From: an uncultured Clostridia bacterium
Lineage (GTDB): Bacteria > Bacillota > Clostridia > Christensenellales > Aristaeellaceae
Length of the DNA: 6,746 nt
Direction of reading: 5' to 3'
Assembly (NCBI GenBank): GCA_904420265.1
Contig: CAJFUU010000123.1
Span: forward strand, 1 to 6,746
Below the pieces are notes generated by a model that was given only the letters and a program-made list of their open reading frames with translations, did no database searches and was not told where the DNA came from. Position numbers and translations under genes: made by a program. Positions 1 through 6,172 of this stretch are shown piece after piece. Positions within the stretch are counted from its first letter, which is position 1. Each line of letters opens with the position of its first letter.

Positions 1-242
1 CGGACCTTTGATTGCGCGGGCAAGGGCTCCGGATGGAAGCGATGCGGCCGAAGCGCTTTTGCGCGGCCCGCAGGGCGCGTCCATGGAAGCGGAGCCGGGG
101 CGGCATGCCCAACCCGGCGTGGAAGAAGCGCTTGGGCGCGCAGCACGCCCAACGCGCCGCGCAATTTGTCTCCGGCGCATTGCACGTCAAAATTTGCCGG
201 CGGCGTTTTTTCGCGCTTAGCCGGCTTTTTTCGCGCGCGTGG
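1..242. other. Leader region without a supportable gene
   Basis: No convincing coding sequence is visible here. Open frames exist on the + strand, but their translations are Ala/Arg-rich and low in complexity, have no recognisable motif, and lack a good ribosome binding site, as expected of GC-rich non-coding DNA. A 7-bp hairpin (TTGGGCG 132-138 with CGCCCAA 146-152, 7-nt loop) has no T-run after it. The stretch could be the 3' flank of an upstream gene lying outside the window. Confidence 0.5.
196..231 (+). terminator. Weak candidate intrinsic terminator
   Basis: GCCGGC (196-201) can pair with GCCGGC (220-225) and is followed directly by six T residues (226-231). The loop is long (18 nt) and the stem only 6 bp, so this is a marginal terminator. 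If real, it would end a transcript entering from the left and insulate paaK. The sequence TTTTTTCGCGC occurs twice, at 206-216 and 226-236, so the arrangement may instead be a short local duplication. Confidence 0.25.
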
Positions 243-276
243 TTGCATCGCGCGCGTTTTCGTGCTATTCTATACT
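243..276 (+). promoter_or_regulatory. Candidate sigma-A-type promoter for paaK
   Basis: TTGCAT (243-248) is followed after 17 nt by TATTCT (266-271), with a TG at 263-264 giving an extended -10 layout. A second -10-like hexamer, TATACT (271-276), overlaps it. The stretch from about 266 to 296 is strikingly AT-rich against GC-rich surroundings and lies 40-50 bp upstream of the paaK start. Neither hexamer pair is a full consensus match, so the exact -10 is uncertain. Confidence 0.4.
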
Positions 277-315
277 ATAAAAAGATTTACTTTTCGCTGG
301 GGGCGATGCTTTGTG

Positions 316-1617
316 ATGTTCGACCCGCAGGCGGAAACAATGCCGCGCCGGGAACTGGAAGCGCTCAAACTCGAGCGGCTGCGGCATATCGTCCGTTACT
401 GCTATGAAAACGTGCCTTTTTATCACGACCGCTTCAACGCCATCGGCCTGCGTCCCGAGGATATTCGCACGCTGAAGGATATCCGCCTGATTCCGCCCAC
501 CACCAAGGCGGATTTGCGCGACAACTATCCCTTCGGCCTGTTTGCCGTGCCCCGGGAAAAGGTGGTGCGCATCCACGCCTCTTCCGGCACGACGGGCAAA
601 CCCACGGTGGTGGGATATACGAAAAACGACCTGGAGATGTGGTCCGGCGTGATGGCGCGCATCATCTGCGCCGCGGGCGTGAACGAATCGGATATCGCCC
701 AGATCAGCTTTGGCTACGGTCTCTTTACCGGCGCGCTGGGGCTGCACTACGGCCTGGAGCGCGTGGGCGCGGCAGTGGTGCCGGCTTCGTCGGGAAATTC
801 GGAAAAGCAACTTATGCTGATGAAGGATTTCGGCGTCACCACGCTCATCGCCACCCCCACCTACGCCATGTATCTGGGAGAGCTGGCGGCGGAACTGGGC
901 TATGGGCCGGAGGATTTCAAGCTGCGCATCGGTCTGTTCGGCTCCGAGGGCTGCACCACCGAATTGCGCGCCAAAATCGAAAAACGCCTCGGCCTGTTTG
1001 CCACGGACAATTACGGCATGTCCGAGCTGATCGGCCCGGGTGTGAGCGGCGAATGCGAGTACCGCTGCGGCCTGCATTTTGCCGAGGATCACTTCCTGCC
1101 GGAAATTGTCGATCCTGAAACGCTGGAGCCGAAAGACGAGGGCGAGACGGGCGAATTGATCGTCACCACCCTGACCAAGGAGGCCATGCCCCTTTTGCGC
1201 TACCGCACGCGCGATTTGACCAGGATCACCACCGAGCCGTGCAAATGCGGCCGCACGCACGCGCGCATGGAAAAGGTCATGGGCCGTTCCGACGACATGC
1301 TCAAAATCCGCGGCGTAAACGTGTTCCCCAGCCAGATCGAATCGGTGATTATGCAAATTCCGCAAATCAGCCCGCACTATATGCTCTACATCCGCCGCGA
1401 GGGCTATCACGATACGCTTGAGGTGCAGGTGGAACTGGTGGACGCGTCCTTGCTGGACAGCTTCGCCGCCCTGGAAGAACTCACCGCCAATATACGCGCC
1501 AAGTTGCGGGTGGTGCTGGGCATAGACGCAAAGGTAAAACTCGTCGGGCCCAAGACCATCGAGCGCTTCGCCGGCGGAAAGGCCAAGCGCATCGTCGATT
1601 TGCGAGACATGCGTTAG
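316..1617 (+). CDS. paaK: Phenylacetate-CoA ligase family enzyme (AMP-forming)
   Basis: This 433-aa cytoplasmic adenylate-forming enzyme should activate phenylacetate or a related arylacetate with ATP and CoA to arylacetyl-CoA, AMP and PPi. The family signatures are in order: N-terminal LRHIVRYCYENVPFYHDRF, the ATP-binding P-loop SSGTTGKP (residues 89-96), DNYGMSE (231-237), RYRTRDL (295-301), the hinge region GRSDDMLKIRGVNVFP (323-338), and GGKAKRI with the candidate catalytic lysine in the C-terminal domain (420-426). Length matches the family (about 430-440 aa). The open frame runs 50 codons further upstream, but that extension is Arg/Cys-rich and spans the putative promoter, so I start at ATG 316; GTG 313 is an alternative because a GGGGG run (299-303) sits 9 nt before it. 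Cys247, Cys251, Cys309 and Cys311 (CxCGR) could form a metal site, which is an inference. The neighbouring iorAB genes make or use arylacetyl-CoA, which supports the assignment. The exact substrate is not determined. Confidence 0.93.
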   Translation: MFDPQAETMPRRELEALKLERLRHIVRYCYENVPFYHDRFNAIGLRPEDIRTLKDIRLIPPTTKADLRDNYPFGLFAVPREKVVRIHASSGTTGKPTVVGYTKNDLEMWSGVMARIICAAGVNESDIAQISFGYGLFTGALGLHYGLERVGAAVVPASSGNSEKQLMLMKDFGVTTLIATPTYAMYLGELAAELGYGPEDFKLRIGLFGSEGCTTELRAKIEKRLGLFATDNYGMSELIGPGVSGECEYRCGLHFAEDHFLPEIVDPETLEPKDEGETGELIVTTLTKEAMPLLRYRTRDLTRITTEPCKCGRTHARMEKVMGRSDDMLKIRGVNVFPSQIESVIMQIPQISPHYMLYIRREGYHDTLEVQVELVDASLLDSFAALEELTANIRAKLRVVLGIDAKVKLVGPKTIERFAGGKAKRIVDLRDMR

Positions 1618-1745
1618 AGCGTGTTTGAAACATCCTTGAAGGCAATTTCGGCGTCTTTTGCGCCATTATGGCGCAGCGAATTCTCCGCTGGAACTGGCGG
1701 AAAATTCCCTCGGAATTGCGCATTTTCCCCTTTCAAACACACGCT
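1618..1745. repeat. MITE-like palindromic element between paaK and iorA
   Basis: The 128-bp segment is bounded by inverted ends: AGCGTGTTTGAAA (1618-1630) and TTTCAAACACACGCT (1731-1745), which match apart from a 2-bp insertion. Inside are a perfect palindrome TGCGCCATTATGGCGCA (1659-1675), a hairpin GAATTCTCCGC (1678-1688) with GCGGAAAATTC (1697-1707; 10 of 11 pairs), and a nested GCAATT (1642-1647) with AATTGC (1714-1719). It has no coding capacity, which fits a miniature inverted-repeat or REP-like element. It begins at the base after the paaK TAG stop. I see no clear target-site duplication and no T-tract that would make it a standard terminator. Confidence 0.7.
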
Positions 1746-1760
1746 GAGCGCGTAAACCCC

Positions 1761-1775
1761 GCCGCCCCTTGCGGC
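1761..1775 (+). other. Short hairpin ahead of iorA
   Basis: GCCGC (1761-1765) pairs with GCGGC (1771-1775) around a 5-nt loop, between the palindromic element and the iorA ribosome binding site. There is no T-run after it. It could protect the iorA message or be incidental. Confidence 0.25.
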
Positions 1776-1785
1776 AGTCTGAAAC

Positions 1786-1793
1786 AGGAGAGG
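1786..1793 (+). promoter_or_regulatory. Ribosome binding site of iorA
   Basis: AGGAGAGG includes a full AGGAG core ending 8 nt before ATG 1799. It fixes the iorA start there instead of at codons further upstream in the same open frame (from 1769). Confidence 0.85.
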
Positions 1794-1798
1794 TCGCT

Positions 1799-3538
1799 AT
1801 GAAAGAACTGATGCTTGGAAACGCCGCCGTGGCGCGCGGCCTGTACGAGGCAGGGTGCCGCTTCGTTTCCTCTTATCCGGGTACGCCTTCCACCGAAATC
1901 ACCGAGGTGGCCGCAGATTACGACGAAATTTACGCCGAATGGGCCGCCAATGAAAAAGTGGCCTTGGAAAGCGCCGTGGGAGCGTCTCTGGCCGGGGCGC
2001 GCAGCTTCACCGCCATGAAGCATGTGGGCCTCAACGTGGCTGCGGATCCGCTGTTTACCGCTTCCTATATCGGCGTAAACGCCGGGCTGGTCGTTTGCGT
2101 GGCGGACGATCCGGCGATCCATTCTTCGCAGAATGAACAGGATTCCCGCCATTACGCCGAGGCCGCCAAACTGCCCATGCTGGAACCGGCGGATTCCGCC
2201 GAATGTCTGGATTTTGCCAAGCGCGCCTTCGAACTTTCGGAAACCTACGATACGCCCGTTATGCTGCGCACGGTAACGCGCATCGCCCATTCGCAGAGTT
2301 TGGTGGAAACTTCCCCGCGCGTGGAGCCGCCCCTGCGCCCCTATGCCAAGGACGTGCAAAAATATGTGGCCATGCCCGCCGTGGCCGTCAAGCGCCACGT
2401 GGTTGTGGAAGAGCGCATGGAGAAACTCCGCGCCCTGGCCGAAACCTGCGATTTTAACCGCGAGGAAATGCGCGATTCCAGCGTCGGTTTCGTCGCTTCC
2501 GGCGCGGCTTACCAATACGTGCGCGAGGCTTTCCCGCAAGCCAGCGTGTTCAAAATCGGCATGGTTTATCCCCTGCCGGTTCAGCGCCTTCGCGCTTTCG
2601 CCGCCAAGGTGGACCGGCTGTATGTCATTGAGGAACTTGACCCCTTCATCGAAACCGCTCTGCGCGCCGCAGGCGTCGCGCTCGCCGGCGGCAAGGACCG
2701 CACCGGGCTTTTGGGCGAACTTTCGCAATACCGCGTGCGCAAGGCCATGGGCGCTTCGCTGCCGCCCACCAAGACGCTGGGCGAAAACCTGCCCGGCCGT
2801 CCGCCGGTGATGTGCGCCGGCTGCCCGCACCGGGGGCTGTTTGCGGTGCTTTCGCGGCTGAAGCTGACGGTGTTTGGCGACATCGGCTGCTATACGCTGG
2901 GCGCGGTCGCGCCGCTGAGCGCTATGGACACCACGCTGTGTATGGGCGCTTCGTTCAATATGCTGCATGGCTATACGGCCATCCGCCCCGAAGAGGCGAA
3001 GAAAAGCGTCGCCGTGCTGGGCGATTCCACCTTTATCCATTCGGGCATTACCGGGCTGGTCAACACCGTGTACAACCTGGGCGTTTCCACGGTCATTGTG
3101 CTGGACAACGCCATCACCGGCATGACGGGCCATCAGCAGAACCCCACCACGGGCATGACGCTGAAAAACGTACCCGCGCCGAAAATCTCCATTGAAAAAC
3201 TGTGCGAGGCGGCTGGCGTGGCTCCGGAAAACATCCGCGTGGCCGACCCTGGCGATTTGGCGGAGATGACCCGCGTTTTGCGCGAGGAGCTGAAAAAGGA
3301 CGCGCCTTCGGTGGTCATTTCCCGCCGGCCCTGCGCGCTGCTCAAATACGTGCGCCACAAAAAACCCGTGCGCATCGACCCGGAAAAGTGCCGCGGCTGC
3401 CGCGCCTGCATGAAGCTGGGCTGTCCGGCGCTGCGCTTTGCGGAGCGCAAGGTATGGGTGGACGATACGCAGTGCGTGGGCTGCGGCCTGTGCGTGCAGA
3501 CCTGCGGCTTCGGGGCCATTGAGGAGGGCGAGGCATGA
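1799..3538 (+). CDS. iorA: Indolepyruvate:ferredoxin oxidoreductase, alpha subunit
   Basis: This 579-aa catalytic subunit of a thiamine-diphosphate enzyme oxidatively decarboxylates aryl-pyruvates (indolepyruvate, phenylpyruvate, hydroxyphenylpyruvate) to arylacetyl-CoA and CO2, reducing ferredoxin. Visible features in order are the N-terminal pyrimidine-binding domain with SSYPGTPSTEI (from residue 24) and AWxAxEKVALE-like NEKVALE, the conserved HSSQNEQDSRHYAE, the CAGCPHRG signature (339-346), the TPP motif GDS (408-410) to DN (436-437), GMTGHQQNP, and a C-terminal two-cluster ferredoxin domain. The cluster cysteines are C531, C534, C537, C542 (Cx2Cx2Cx4CP) and C559, C562, C565, C569 (Cx2Cx2Cx3C). 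The last is followed by Gly where many ferredoxins have Pro. Length is typical of IorA. The start is chosen from the AGGAG site 8 nt upstream. The gene overlaps iorB by ATGA, implying translational coupling and subunit balance. Substrate preference among aryl-pyruvates cannot be read from sequence. Confidence 0.95.
   Translation: MKELMLGNAAVARGLYEAGCRFVSSYPGTPSTEITEVAADYDEIYAEWAANEKVALESAVGASLAGARSFTAMKHVGLNVAADPLFTASYIGVNAGLVVCVADDPAIHSSQNEQDSRHYAEAAKLPMLEPADSAECLDFAKRAFELSETYDTPVMLRTVTRIAHSQSLVETSPRVEPPLRPYAKDVQKYVAMPAVAVKRHVVVEERMEKLRALAETCDFNREEMRDSSVGFVASGAAYQYVREAFPQASVFKIGMVYPLPVQRLRAFAAKVDRLYVIEELDPFIETALRAAGVALAGGKDRTGLLGELSQYRVRKAMGASLPPTKTLGENLPGRPPVMCAGCPHRGLFAVLSRLKLTVFGDIGCYTLGAVAPLSAMDTTLCMGASFNMLHGYTAIRPEEAKKSVAVLGDSTFIHSGITGLVNTVYNLGVSTVIVLDNAITGMTGHQQNPTTGMTLKNVPAPKISIEKLCEAAGVAPENIRVADPGDLAEMTRVLREELKKDAPSVVISRRPCALLKYVRHKKPVRIDPEKCRGCRACMKLGCPALRFAERKVWVDDTQCVGCGLCVQTCGFGAIEEGEA
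3521..3528 (+). promoter_or_regulatory. Ribosome binding site of iorB, inside iorA
   Basis: GAGGAGGG near the 3' end of iorA lies 6 nt before the overlapping iorB start ATG 3535. It supports reinitiation at the ATGA stop/start overlap. Confidence 0.75.
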
Positions 3539-4113
3539 ACACCACATCCGTTATGATTGTCGGCGTCGGCGGGCAGGGCACGCTGCTTGCCTCCAAGGTG
3601 CTGGGCCAGGCGCTGGTTTCGCTTGGTTACGACGTGAAAGTCAGCGAAGTCCACGGCATGTCGCAACGCGGCGGCAGCGTGGTCACCTATGTGCGCTATG
3701 GCAGCGAGGTGCATTCGCCCATTGTGGATTTGGGCGGGGCAGACTACATGCTGGCTTTCGAGCCGCTGGAGGCGGCGCGCTATCTGCCCTGGCTGAAATC
3801 CACGGGATTGATTATTACAAATACCCACGAGACGCTGCCCATGCCGGTCATCACCGGCGCGGCGGCTTACCCTGAAAACATTGTGGAAAAACTTGCCCAG
3901 CGGGCGAACGTCGTTTCGCTGGACGCGTTGCGCCTGGCCAACGAGGCCGGCAGCGCCAAGGCGGTGAATATGGTGCTCATGGGCGTGCTTGCCGCGCGCA
4001 TGGATTTGCCCGAAACTGCCTGGCAGGCCGCCCTGGAAAAGCAGGTGCCCGCCAAATTCCTGGAAATGAACCGGCGCGCCTTTGCCCTGGGGCAGGCGCA
4101 GAAGGAGGAATGA
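3535..4113 (+). CDS. iorB: Indolepyruvate:ferredoxin oxidoreductase, beta subunit
   Basis: This 192-aa protein is the small subunit that pairs with IorA; it corresponds to the gamma-type domain of the pyruvate:ferredoxin oxidoreductase superfamily. The N-terminal GVGGQG loop (residues 10-15) and the motif EVHGMSQRGGSVVTYVRYG (from residue 38) are the family hallmarks, followed by a conserved GADYMLAFEPLEAARY segment. Length is normal for IorB. The ATG overlaps the iorA stop (ATGA, 3535-3538), so the two subunits are co-translated. It carries no iron-sulfur cysteine motif, consistent with the clusters being in IorA. Its stop codon lies 2 bases before the ACT-protein start. The alternative name, a beta subunit of a generic 2-oxoacid:ferredoxin oxidoreductase, is less likely because the partner is clearly IorA-type. 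Confidence 0.94.
   Translation: MNTTSVMIVGVGGQGTLLASKVLGQALVSLGYDVKVSEVHGMSQRGGSVVTYVRYGSEVHSPIVDLGGADYMLAFEPLEAARYLPWLKSTGLIITNTHETLPMPVITGAAAYPENIVEKLAQRANVVSLDALRLANEAGSAKAVNMVLMGVLAARMDLPETAWQAALEKQVPAKFLEMNRRAFALGQAQKEE
4102..4108 (+). promoter_or_regulatory. Ribosome binding site that fixes the ACT-protein start
   Basis: AAGGAGG is a near-perfect Shine-Dalgarno sequence. Two in-frame ATGs follow: 4110, only 1 nt away and overlapping the iorB stop, and 4116, 7 nt away. The spacing strongly favours 4116, so the protein begins MAVRQLSV. Confidence 0.85.
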
Positions 4114-4115
4114 AC

Positions 4116-4532
4116 ATGGCCGTCCGCCAGCTCTCCGTATTTCTGGAAAACCGCACCGGCACGCTGTGTGAACTGACGCAGGCCCTGACCGACAACGGCA
4201 TCGACGTGCGCGCCATCACGCTGGCAGATACGGTGGAATTTGGCATTCTCCGCCTGATCGTCAGCGATCCGGTGAAGGCCGAGGAAGTGCTGCGCCAGCG
4301 CCACTTTACCGTTTCCATTACCGAAGTGCTCTGCGTGCGCGTGGACGACGTGCCCGGCGGGCTCAACGCCGTTTTGCAGCTTTTGAAAAAGGAAGGCATT
4401 TCATTGGAGTACGCCTACGCCTATATCTCCAAGTCGGTGGACGCCTGCGTAATTTTCTACGTGAAGGACCGCCGCCGCGCCGAGGAAACGCTGCGCAAAA
4501 ACGGCGTCACGCTTCTGGAAGAGGCGTATTAA
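4116..4532 (+). CDS. Tandem ACT-domain protein, likely amino-acid sensor
   Basis: This 138-aa protein consists almost entirely of two ACT domains, residues about 4-67 and 70-137. Each has the turn expected at the ligand site: ENRTGTLCEL (11-20) in the first and DDVPGGLNAVLQLL (77-90) in the second. No enzyme or DNA-binding domain is attached, so it fits the stand-alone amino-acid-binding ACT family often found beside paaK and iorAB genes. ACT domains bind amino acids or similar small molecules, commonly as dimers; here an aromatic amino acid or arylacetate ligand is a reasonable inference from context. It could regulate IorAB or PaaK by direct contact, or act through another partner. The start comes from the Shine-Dalgarno spacing. 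It is the last gene of the tightly packed iorA-iorB-ACT unit and ends before a strong hairpin. Confidence 0.88.
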   Translation: MAVRQLSVFLENRTGTLCELTQALTDNGIDVRAITLADTVEFGILRLIVSDPVKAEEVLRQRHFTVSITEVLCVRVDDVPGGLNAVLQLLKKEGISLEYAYAYISKSVDACVIFYVKDRRRAEETLRKNGVTLLEEAY

Positions 4533-4594
4533 AGCGGCGCAGGATGCCGGAGTTCAGCGAAACTGCGACGTGGGGCGTTTGGCGGGCCTGAAAA

Positions 4595-4632
4595 CAGGGC
4601 CCTCCTGTCCGCATAAGCGGGGGAGGGCCCTG
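4595..4632. terminator. Strong GC-rich hairpin after the ior operon
   Basis: CAGGGCCCTCC (4595-4605) pairs perfectly with GGAGGGCCCTG (4622-4632), and the interior continues with CCGC (4609-4612) pairing with GCGG (4617-4620) around an ATAA loop. This is an exceptionally stable stem about 60 bp after the ACT-protein stop. On the + strand no T-run follows. On the minus strand it is followed by TTTT (complement of 4591-4594). It may terminate or stabilise the 3' end of the operon message, perhaps bidirectionally. Confidence 0.5.
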
Positions 4633-4810
4633 CGTGCATCGTCAAAATGCAGAAGGGAACGCCACGCAGGCGGATGCAGAAGCCGTGCCAGCAGTCAGAA
4701 GATAGGCATGGTGCATAAAAAATGAACGGCGCGGGCATGCACGCGGTTTGGACGGCAGGCAATGGGCCGTCACAGGGCGCTGTTTCCGCGGTCTGGAAAA
4801 CAATGCAAAG

Positions 4811-4835
4811 GAAAAAAGAGGCATCCGGCGGATGC
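4811..4835 (-). terminator. Candidate intrinsic terminator on the minus strand
   Basis: The perfect inverted repeat GCATCCGGCGGATGC (4821-4835) is followed, reading on the minus strand, by CTC and then six T residues (complement of 4812-4817). This is the classic intrinsic terminator layout, although the stem is short (6 bp with a 3-nt loop). It would end a minus-strand transcript arising between about 4836 and 5340, where I find no obvious gene. Confidence 0.4.
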
Positions 4836-5322
4836 GGGAGAAGATTCGCGCGGCAGCGATGAGACGGGGACGGACAGATGCCAGACGAAACGCGGCCTCC
4901 GGCTGCGCGATGATCAATTCCCGCCGTCTTTCCAAAGCCCATGCGTTATCCGTCCGTTCTGCTTGCGCCGACTGCTCCATCGCCGCTTTTCTCGCTTTGC
5001 GCAAAAGGTTTTAGACCGTTGGCGCAACCCCTCGGAAGATTATCGCAGGCAACGGCGGCATGCACGGGACGATGCAAACGCGCGCCGAATGAGTGCGGAC
5101 GCGCTTTGAGGGCGTTGCTTGTGGAAGATTTGTATCGGGCGCCCCATTTGAAAACGGGCGCGCCATATCTTTTGGTCCGCCGTCTCAGATTTCCATGCGG
5201 CTAGTTGGGACGGACCGGCACGCATTCTTTCTGGCACGGATAAGTATTTCCGGCCACGTTTTCCCCGCCCCGGACGGAACGTTTCATATCCCGCGCCGGG
5301 CCTTGGGAAACTACTTTACGTT

Positions 5323-5330
5323 GGAAGGGG
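5323..5330 (+). promoter_or_regulatory. Ribosome binding site that selects a TTG start
   Basis: GGAAGGGG lies 8 nt before TTG 5339. No in-frame ATG or GTG with a comparable site occurs nearby, and the first transmembrane helix begins six codons after this TTG, so the TTG is the most likely initiation codon of the transporter. Confidence 0.65.
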
Positions 5331-5338
5331 TTTTTGGA

Positions 5339-6172
5339 TTGCAGAGCAACCGCGCATCCATCGCCTGCATATTGCTGGCCTGCGTCTGCTGGAGCTTCGG
5401 CGGCCTTTTGTCCAAGCTGATTCCCTGGAACGCGCTGACCATCGCCGGGTTCCGCGCGCTGATTGCCGCCATCGTGCTGGGCGCGGCACGCAAAAGCTAT
5501 CGCCCCTCCAATACGTTTGGAACGTGGTTGGGGGCGTTTGGCGTAATGAGCACATCCGTTCTGTTCATTTTTGCCAACAAACTCACAAGCGCGGCCAACG
5601 CCATCGTGCTGCAATACGCCATGCCGGTGGTGGTCATACTCTTTGAGGCGGTGGTAAGGCATAGAAAGCCTTCAAAGCTGGATGTGGTCAGCGTGCTTGT
5701 CGTCCTTGCGGGCGTAATCCTGTGTTTCTGCCAGGGCCTGTCCGGCGGCGGAATGCTCGGGAACGTATTGGCCCTCGGTTCGGCGTTTACCTATGCCATC
5801 GTCTACCTTGCCGCCCATCGGGCAGACTGCGACGCGCTGAGTTACTCCTACCAAGGAAACCTCGTCGCCGCGCTGTTGGTCCTGTATATGCCTTTTGACC
5901 AGGGCGTGACGGCCGATGCGGGACATTTTATCGCCGCGCTGGGCATGGGCGTGTGCCTGACGCTGGGGTACCTGTTCTTCAGCTTCGGCATGCGGCGGGG
6001 CGTGTCGGCGGTGACGGCGGCCATCGTTTCCAACATAGAGCCGATCCTCAACCCCACCTGGTGTTTTCTGTTCCTGGGCGAAAATCCCGGGCCGCTGAGC
6101 ATTGCCGGCGCGGCGATTGTGCTGGCGGCGGTGACGGGGTATACCATCCTCTCTTCGCGCCGACGGGCATAA
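5339..6172 (+). CDS. EamA/DMT-superfamily transporter
   Basis: This 277-aa inner-membrane carrier belongs to the drug/metabolite transporter superfamily and has two EamA repeats of five helices each. Hydrophobic segments fall at about residues 7-27, 32-50, 61-80, 86-106, 114-132, 140-159, 173-187, 196-216, 223-246 and 252-271. Hallmarks are CWSFGGLLSK in helix 1, FRALIAAIVLG in helix 2, and the paired helix-4/9 motifs ANAIVLQYAMPVVVILFE and VTAAIVSNIEPILNPTWCFLFLGE. The C-terminus ends in SSRRRA, a positively charged cytoplasmic tail. TTG 5339 is chosen because a GGAAGGGG site sits 8 nt before it and it gives the usual family length; the frame is open back to 5093, but that 82-residue stretch is not membrane-like. 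Family members export or import amino acids, nucleotides or other metabolites, and the substrate cannot be told here. It is 806 bp from the ior operon and probably a separate transcription unit; a link to aromatic compounds is speculation. Confidence 0.85.
   Translation: MQSNRASIACILLACVCWSFGGLLSKLIPWNALTIAGFRALIAAIVLGAARKSYRPSNTFGTWLGAFGVMSTSVLFIFANKLTSAANAIVLQYAMPVVVILFEAVVRHRKPSKLDVVSVLVVLAGVILCFCQGLSGGGMLGNVLALGSAFTYAIVYLAAHRADCDALSYSYQGNLVAALLVLYMPFDQGVTADAGHFIAALGMGVCLTLGYLFFSFGMRRGVSAVTAAIVSNIEPILNPTWCFLFLGENPGPLSIAGAAIVLAAVTGYTILSSRRRA

Larger units (their letters stand above)
4533..5338. other. 806-bp gap without a supportable gene
   Basis: No coding region here has recognisable motifs or a good ribosome binding site on either strand. 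It contains two hairpins described separately (4595-4632 and 4811-4835). A minus-strand open frame starting at ATG 4980 (MEQSAQAERTDNAW...) is unremarkable in composition and reads through the minus-strand hairpin, so I do not call it. The open frame of the transporter extends upstream to 5093, but its translation before 5339 has neither membrane helices nor family similarity. I see no tRNA, T-box or riboswitch signature. Confidence 0.5.

Noticed and set aside
166..315. A 50-residue N-terminal extension of PaaK
   Set aside because: The extension spans the promoter-like element and does not resemble PaaK N-termini, while ATG 316 gives the normal family length.
8..407. Overlapping Ala/Arg-rich + strand frames at the left edge
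   Set aside because: There are no ribosome binding sites or recognisable domains, and they run through the putative promoter and into paaK out of frame.
265..1410. A 381-codon open frame on the minus strand antisense to paaK
   Set aside because: It mirrors a clear paaK gene, is His/Ala/Arg-rich with no family motif, and is typical of antisense shadows in GC-rich DNA.
1733..3547. A 604-codon open frame on the minus strand antisense to iorA
   Set aside because: It is longer than iorA itself but reads as low-complexity His/Gly/Arg sequence; iorA on the + strand has unmistakable motifs.
4529..5004. Minus-strand frames of 120-137 codons in the gap after the ACT gene
   Set aside because: The translations show no family signature, pass straight through the strong hairpins and lack clear ribosome binding sites.
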